Shown here one piece after another: positions 32,901 to 35,963 of a DNA stretch of 35,963 nucleotides. The notes beneath the pieces were generated by a model, which was not told the origin of the DNA, did not search any database, and saw only the letters and a list, made by a program, of their open reading frames with translations. The stretch is from a bacterium (GTDB lineage: Bacteria; Sumerlaeota; Sumerlaeia; MVZB01), in contig JAJFUE010000127.1 in NCBI GenBank assembly GCA_021372575.1, positions 1 through 35,963 of the forward strand, given 5' to 3'. Within the stretch, counting starts at the first letter, position 1. Each line of letters begins with the position of its first letter. The position numbers and the translations under genes are program-made.

Positions 32901-33007
32901 GGCCGATTACAATCTCCTCACCCCCCAGTCATTTTAAATTTTAAATTGTGTATTTCACAATTTACATTCAATGATAAATCGGCGGGATCAACAGGAGATG
33001 TGCTGAC

Positions 33008-33769
33008 ATGAACCGCGAAGCCCTGATCGAAATGCTCAACCAGCTCAAGCGCGACGAGATCACGCTCGACGAAGCGCTCGCGCGCCTCAGCTCCATGCCG
33101 TTTGAGGACCTCGGGTTTGCCCGCGTCGATCATCATCGCGCGCTGCGGCACGGCGGCGCGGAGGTGGTCTTTTGCCAGGGCAAAACCCCCGCGCAGGTCG
33201 TCGCGATCATCGACGCCCTCATCAGCCGCGGCGCCAACCCGTTCGCCACGCGCGCGTCCGAGGACCATTACCACGCGGTCCGCGCCAAATTCCCCGACCT
33301 CGTTTATTATTCCGCGGCGCGGGTGATCGGTCCCGCGGAACTGTCCGATGCCGATCGCGGCGAGGGCCTTGTGCTGGTGATCTCGGCGGGCACGGCCGAC
33401 CTGCCGGTCGCCGAGGAGGCGCTTCTGACCGCCCGCGCGATGGGTTCGCGTGCCGAGGCGATCCATGACGTCGGCGTGGCCGGCATTCACCGCCTCCTGG
33501 CCGAAGTCGGCCGCATCCAGCAGGCCCGCGCGCTGATCGTGGTCGCCGGCATGGAAGGCGCCCTGCCGAGCGTGGTCGGCGGCCTCGCCGGCCGGCCCGT
33601 GATCGCCGTCCCGACCTCCGTCGGTTACGGCGCGTCGTTCGGCGGCCTCGCGGCGCTGCTCGGAATGTTGAATTCCTGCGCCTCGAACGTGACCGTCGTG
33701 AACATCGACAACGGTTTCGGCGCCGGTTATGCCGCTTCGATGATCAACCGTTTGCCACCCCTGCAGTAG
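33008..33769 (+). CDS. larB: LarB-type pyridinium-3,5-biscarboxylic acid mononucleotide synthase
   Basis: LarB carboxylates and hydrolyses nicotinic acid adenine dinucleotide in the first step of the nickel-pincer cofactor pathway used by lactate racemase and related LarA enzymes. The 253-residue protein has the family N-terminus (LDEALARLSSMPFEDLGFARVDHHRALRHG), EVVFCQGKTP, and the AIR-carboxylase-like core SAGTADLPVAEEAL, EAIHDVGVAGIHR, VVAGMEGALPSVVGGL, VIAVPTSVGYG and the end NIDNGFGAGYAASMI. AGGAG is upstream. larC, larE and larA are absent from the window, so the cofactor route cannot be confirmed here. Its stop codon overlaps a dispersed 27-bp repeat. Confidence 0.94.
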   Translation: MNREALIEMLNQLKRDEITLDEALARLSSMPFEDLGFARVDHHRALRHGGAEVVFCQGKTPAQVVAIIDALISRGANPFATRASEDHYHAVRAKFPDLVYYSAARVIGPAELSDADRGEGLVLVISAGTADLPVAEEALLTARAMGSRAEAIHDVGVAGIHRLLAEVGRIQQARALIVVAGMEGALPSVVGGLAGRPVIAVPTSVGYGASFGGLAALLGMLNSCASNVTVVNIDNGFGAGYAASMINRLPPLQ

Positions 33770-33788
33770 CCCGAGCGTGAGCGAGGGA
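33762..33788. repeat. 27-bp dispersed repeat, copy 2, overlapping the larB stop
   Basis: This is the exact reverse complement of 1619-1645. The repeat begins within the last codons of larB and supplies its TAG stop (33767-33769). Confidence 0.85.
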
Positions 33789-33807
33789 TCAGCGGGCGTG
33801 AGGTTTT

Positions 33808-33827
33808 CGATTACGATTACGATTACG
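33808..33827. repeat. CGATTACGATTACGATTACG simple repeat
   Basis: Three hexamer units of GATTAC(G) form a short tandem run, followed by GCACGAGCACGA. It separates larB from the next gene. Confidence 0.7.
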
Positions 33828-33868
33828 CGCACGAGCACGAAAGTAAGTTAAAGGAAGTCGATAGCACC

Positions 33869-34582
33869 ATGCACGAGGCATACCGCCCCATTTCGCTCAT
33901 GATCGCGCTCTGGCCGACGCGCGAGTTCGAGTTCCCGGCCGACCTCACGGCGTTCGGCGAACAGATCCGCGCTCAGTTCACGCAGTTCGAGGAAATCCGG
34001 CTCATGCAGTCGGACGGTCCGCTTCCGCCGGAAGTCCCGTGCCTCGTGATGGTCGGCCAGGGCGGGCATTGGGCGCTCGAGCTCGCGCCGGCCAAGATCG
34101 TGCTGCGCCGCATGGTCGAGACCCCGGCCGAACTTAATGAATTGTTCTCGGCCGTCAAGACGCTGCTCATGCCGATCCATTCCTGGATGGCCGAGAACCA
34201 CAACCTGCGCGTCTGCCGGCTCGGATCGCTGACGCAGTTCTTCTGCGACACGCGCTCGAGCGCCAACGACAAGATCGCCGCGTATTTCCTGCAGCCGCGC
34301 GCGCTGCAAGGCCAGGCGCCGATGGAGGTGCAACTCGGAGTCCTCGCGCGCCTCGCGCTCGACGACGGCTCGATCGTCAACCGCTGGGTGCGCGTGCAGC
34401 CGCTGCGCACGGCCGATCCGCGCCAGCTCGACCTCGCGGCCAAGATCGAGATCGATCTCAACACCCCGGCCGAAGACACCCACGTAAGAACCGGCCGCGA
34501 CATCGCCAATTTCATCGACGCCGTGCAAAAGCACCTCGAAGAGCGCCTGCCGCTCTTAAACGATCCGGATTTCTTTGCGTAG
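33869..34582 (+). CDS. Uncharacterised cytoplasmic protein
   Basis: The product has 237 residues with no signal peptide or membrane segment. AGGAAG lies about 11 nt upstream of the ATG. The sequence has regular strand-helix content (SLMIALWPTREFEF, PCLVMVGQGGHWALEL, KIVLRRMV) and an acidic C-terminal helix (FIDAVQKHLEERLPLLND). I do not recognise the family. Composition is high-GC like its neighbours. The next gene starts 20 nt downstream and probably shares the transcript, but it has a quite different base composition. Confidence 0.75.
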   Translation: MHEAYRPISLMIALWPTREFEFPADLTAFGEQIRAQFTQFEEIRLMQSDGPLPPEVPCLVMVGQGGHWALELAPAKIVLRRMVETPAELNELFSAVKTLLMPIHSWMAENHNLRVCRLGSLTQFFCDTRSSANDKIAAYFLQPRALQGQAPMEVQLGVLARLALDDGSIVNRWVRVQPLRTADPRQLDLAAKIEIDLNTPAEDTHVRTGRDIANFIDAVQKHLEERLPLLNDPDFFA

Positions 34583-34602
34583 GCAAATGCAGGGATTCAT
34601 AG

Positions 34603-35178
34603 ATGATTCCGTTTGGCGGCCATTTCGTAGTCCCAGACAGGATCAGCAGACTGGCTGATCCTGAGCATGAGGACTGGCACCGCCGATCACTGCAGATGAT
34701 CTTCGAGATTATACCTCATCAATATTGTTTCATTGACTCCACGCAGTCGCCTGATTATTTCACGAACATGGAAGCAGGTTCGATTTTTGCGCAGTCACTT
34801 GTTCAGCAATTTGAAACCAACCTGAAGTTTATGGGAAGTTCCCTTTTTAACAGGTATATTATTCGTCTTGGCGATCTGCAAAAATTCCCCGACTGGATCC
34901 TCCATTTTACAGAACCGATACTGATCTGGTTTTGCAACCCGAGAAATCTTCAAACACCATCTGTTTTTAACGGTATCCGCGAAAATCTTTGCTACTTTGT
35001 TCCGCAGCACATAACAGGCTCCACGATTTACTTTTGGGATTCTCCCGAAATGGAATTGCTCTCGATAGAAAATATCGATATCTCACCATTGCTCCGTCAC
35101 GGCTGGACTGAGAAAAATCCATCTTCGGGAAAAGTTCATCTTCCATGGCTCGGCCAGATCTTCAACTCATGTAAATAA
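34603..35178 (+). CDS. Uncharacterised AT-rich protein, probably recently acquired
   Basis: This 191-residue protein starts at an ATG with AGGGA 7 nt upstream. It is rich in aromatic residues (IPHQYCFIDS, WILHFTEPILIWFCNP, STIYFWDSPEMELL) and has no motif I recognise. Codon third positions are visibly more A/T than in every neighbouring gene, suggesting transfer from another genome. It lies 20 nt after the preceding uncharacterised gene, so it may have been inserted into or captured by that unit. The function is unknown. Confidence 0.7.
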   Translation: MIPFGGHFVVPDRISRLADPEHEDWHRRSLQMIFEIIPHQYCFIDSTQSPDYFTNMEAGSIFAQSLVQQFETNLKFMGSSLFNRYIIRLGDLQKFPDWILHFTEPILIWFCNPRNLQTPSVFNGIRENLCYFVPQHITGSTIYFWDSPEMELLSIENIDISPLLRHGWTEKNPSSGKVHLPWLGQIFNSCK

Positions 35179-35248
35179 ATAATTCTTGGCGCTCTTGGCG
35201 TCTTGGCGGTGAAAATTCTCAGCTTCCCTGCGATAAAAGCTTTGTTCG

Positions 35249-35296
35249 TTCATTTTTCCCTTTCATCATTCATCATTCATGATTCATCATTGATTG
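35249..35296. repeat. CATCATTCATCATTCATGATTCATC low-complexity repeat
   Basis: A run of CATCATT/CATTCAT words ends 2 nt before the rnpB 5' end; the same type as at 6651 and 10315. Confidence 0.65.
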
Positions 35297-35297
35297 T

Positions 35298-35684
<387 letters not shown>

Positions 35685-35696
35685 GCAATCCTCATC

Positions 35697-35727
35697 GGGC
35701 CGGCCCCCGAATATCAGGGGCCGGCCC
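35697..35727 (+). terminator. Terminator of rnpB
   Basis: GGGCCGGCCCC (35697-35707) and GGGGCCGGCCC (35717-35727) form an 11-bp stem with a 9-nt loop, followed by GTTCAATTTT. Confidence 0.75.
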
Positions 35728-35827
35728 GTTCAATTTTAAAGTTGTTCTCGAAAGTATTTTCTGAGATTCATCCCAACAAGATCACATCGAATCAACTGGC
35801 GCCGTGGGGGCGACCTGAACCGATGTG

Positions 35828-35963
35828 ATAGGGGTAGGGAGAGCCTTCCGACTCCCCCTCCCTCCGAACCGGACGGGCGGGTCTCCCGCATCCGGCTCTC
35901 CGGTCGGTGGTTTTACCGCCGAGCGGACTCAACGGCCAGACGCTGGGCAGTGGTCAGCGAGAA
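35828..35963 (-). mobile_element. 3' end of a group II intron (domains 5 and 6), cut by the window edge
   Basis: On the minus strand 35898-35866 is a 33-nt hairpin that starts GAGCCGGATGCGG and ends CCGTCCGGTTC, the hallmark of group II intron domain 5 with the catalytic AGC triad near its base. Domain 6 follows (35865-35828): an 8-bp stem, then an unpaired A (35835), then a short proximal stem. The intron would end in ...CCCCTAT at 35828, 7 nt after the branch-point A, fitting the AY 3' end rule. The rest of the intron lies beyond the right edge. The interval 35728-35827 is the 3' exon side with no gene. Confidence 0.8.
35913..35963 (-). CDS. Possible C-terminal codons of an intron-encoded protein (partial)
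   Basis: In one frame 16 codons run from the window edge to a TAA at 35915-35913 (ending AQRLAVESARR), 14 nt before domain 5. The other two frames contain stops. The position fits the end of an intron-encoded reverse transcriptase/maturase in domain 4, but the stretch is too short to identify. Confidence 0.3.
   Translation of the reverse strand, partial: FSLTTAQRLAVESARR

Overview
The window is a high-GC bacterial chromosome segment of about 36 kb. Housekeeping genes (infC-rpmI-rplT-pheS-pheT, gltX, panB-nadC, galU, larB, tRNA-Asn and RNase P RNA) sit among secreted, membrane and hypothetical proteins. Between many genes lie short palindromic or low-complexity repeats of at least ten kinds. 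Together with a heparinase II/III-type lyase and an FG-GAP/caspase-fold secreted giant, this suggests an environmental, probably uncultured lineage of the PVC, Sumerlaeota or Hydrogenedentota sort. That placement is an impression, not something the sequence proves.

Layout: 1-1.9 kb holds repeats and a secreted hypothetical protein on the minus strand. 1.9-6.6 kb (plus) holds a large secreted uronate-polysaccharide lyase with its own promoter and terminator, then an NtrC-type sigma-54 response regulator with no kinase nearby. 6.7-9.7 kb (plus) holds panB and nadC with overlapping ends, a tiny protein overlapping a nucleotidyltransferase (toxin-antitoxin-like), and a DUF2007-like membrane protein. 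9.7-10.2 kb (minus) holds a hicBA pair. 10.4-13.1 kb (plus) holds galU overlapping a GHMP kinase that strongly resembles plant glucuronokinase, then a membrane protein. 13.3-21.9 kb (minus) holds a TPR/gluzincin protein, gltX, and the infC-rpmI-rplT-pheS-pheT operon. That operon has a clear sigma-70 promoter, a leader of about 300 nt with an intrinsic terminator, and an ATC initiation codon for infC.

22-25.3 kb (plus) holds a DUF2079 membrane protein, a small membrane-anchored protein and a GT4 glycosyltransferase. 25.3-30.7 kb (minus) encodes a secreted protein of 1800 residues with ten calcium-loop FG-GAP motifs, two tandem caspase-fold (C13-like) domains of which only the first keeps the His/Cys dyad, then PPC, Fn3-like and Ig-like modules and a distinctive C-terminal tail. 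31.3-35.7 kb holds a SpoIIAA-like STAS protein, tRNA-Asn, a SAM methyltransferase, larB, two uncharacterised genes and rnpB. The right edge carries domains 5 and 6 and the 3' end of a group II intron entering from outside on the minus strand.

Possible functional links are inferences. The lyase could release uronates that the glucuronokinase/GalU pair activates to UDP-sugars. NadC makes nicotinate mononucleotide, a precursor of the nicotinate dinucleotide used by LarB. The best candidates for something undescribed are the GalU-glucuronokinase operon, the active/inactive tandem caspase-fold secreted protein with its terminal module, the tiny-protein/nucleotidyltransferase pair, and the dense palindromic repeat families, some of which touch or enter coding sequence.
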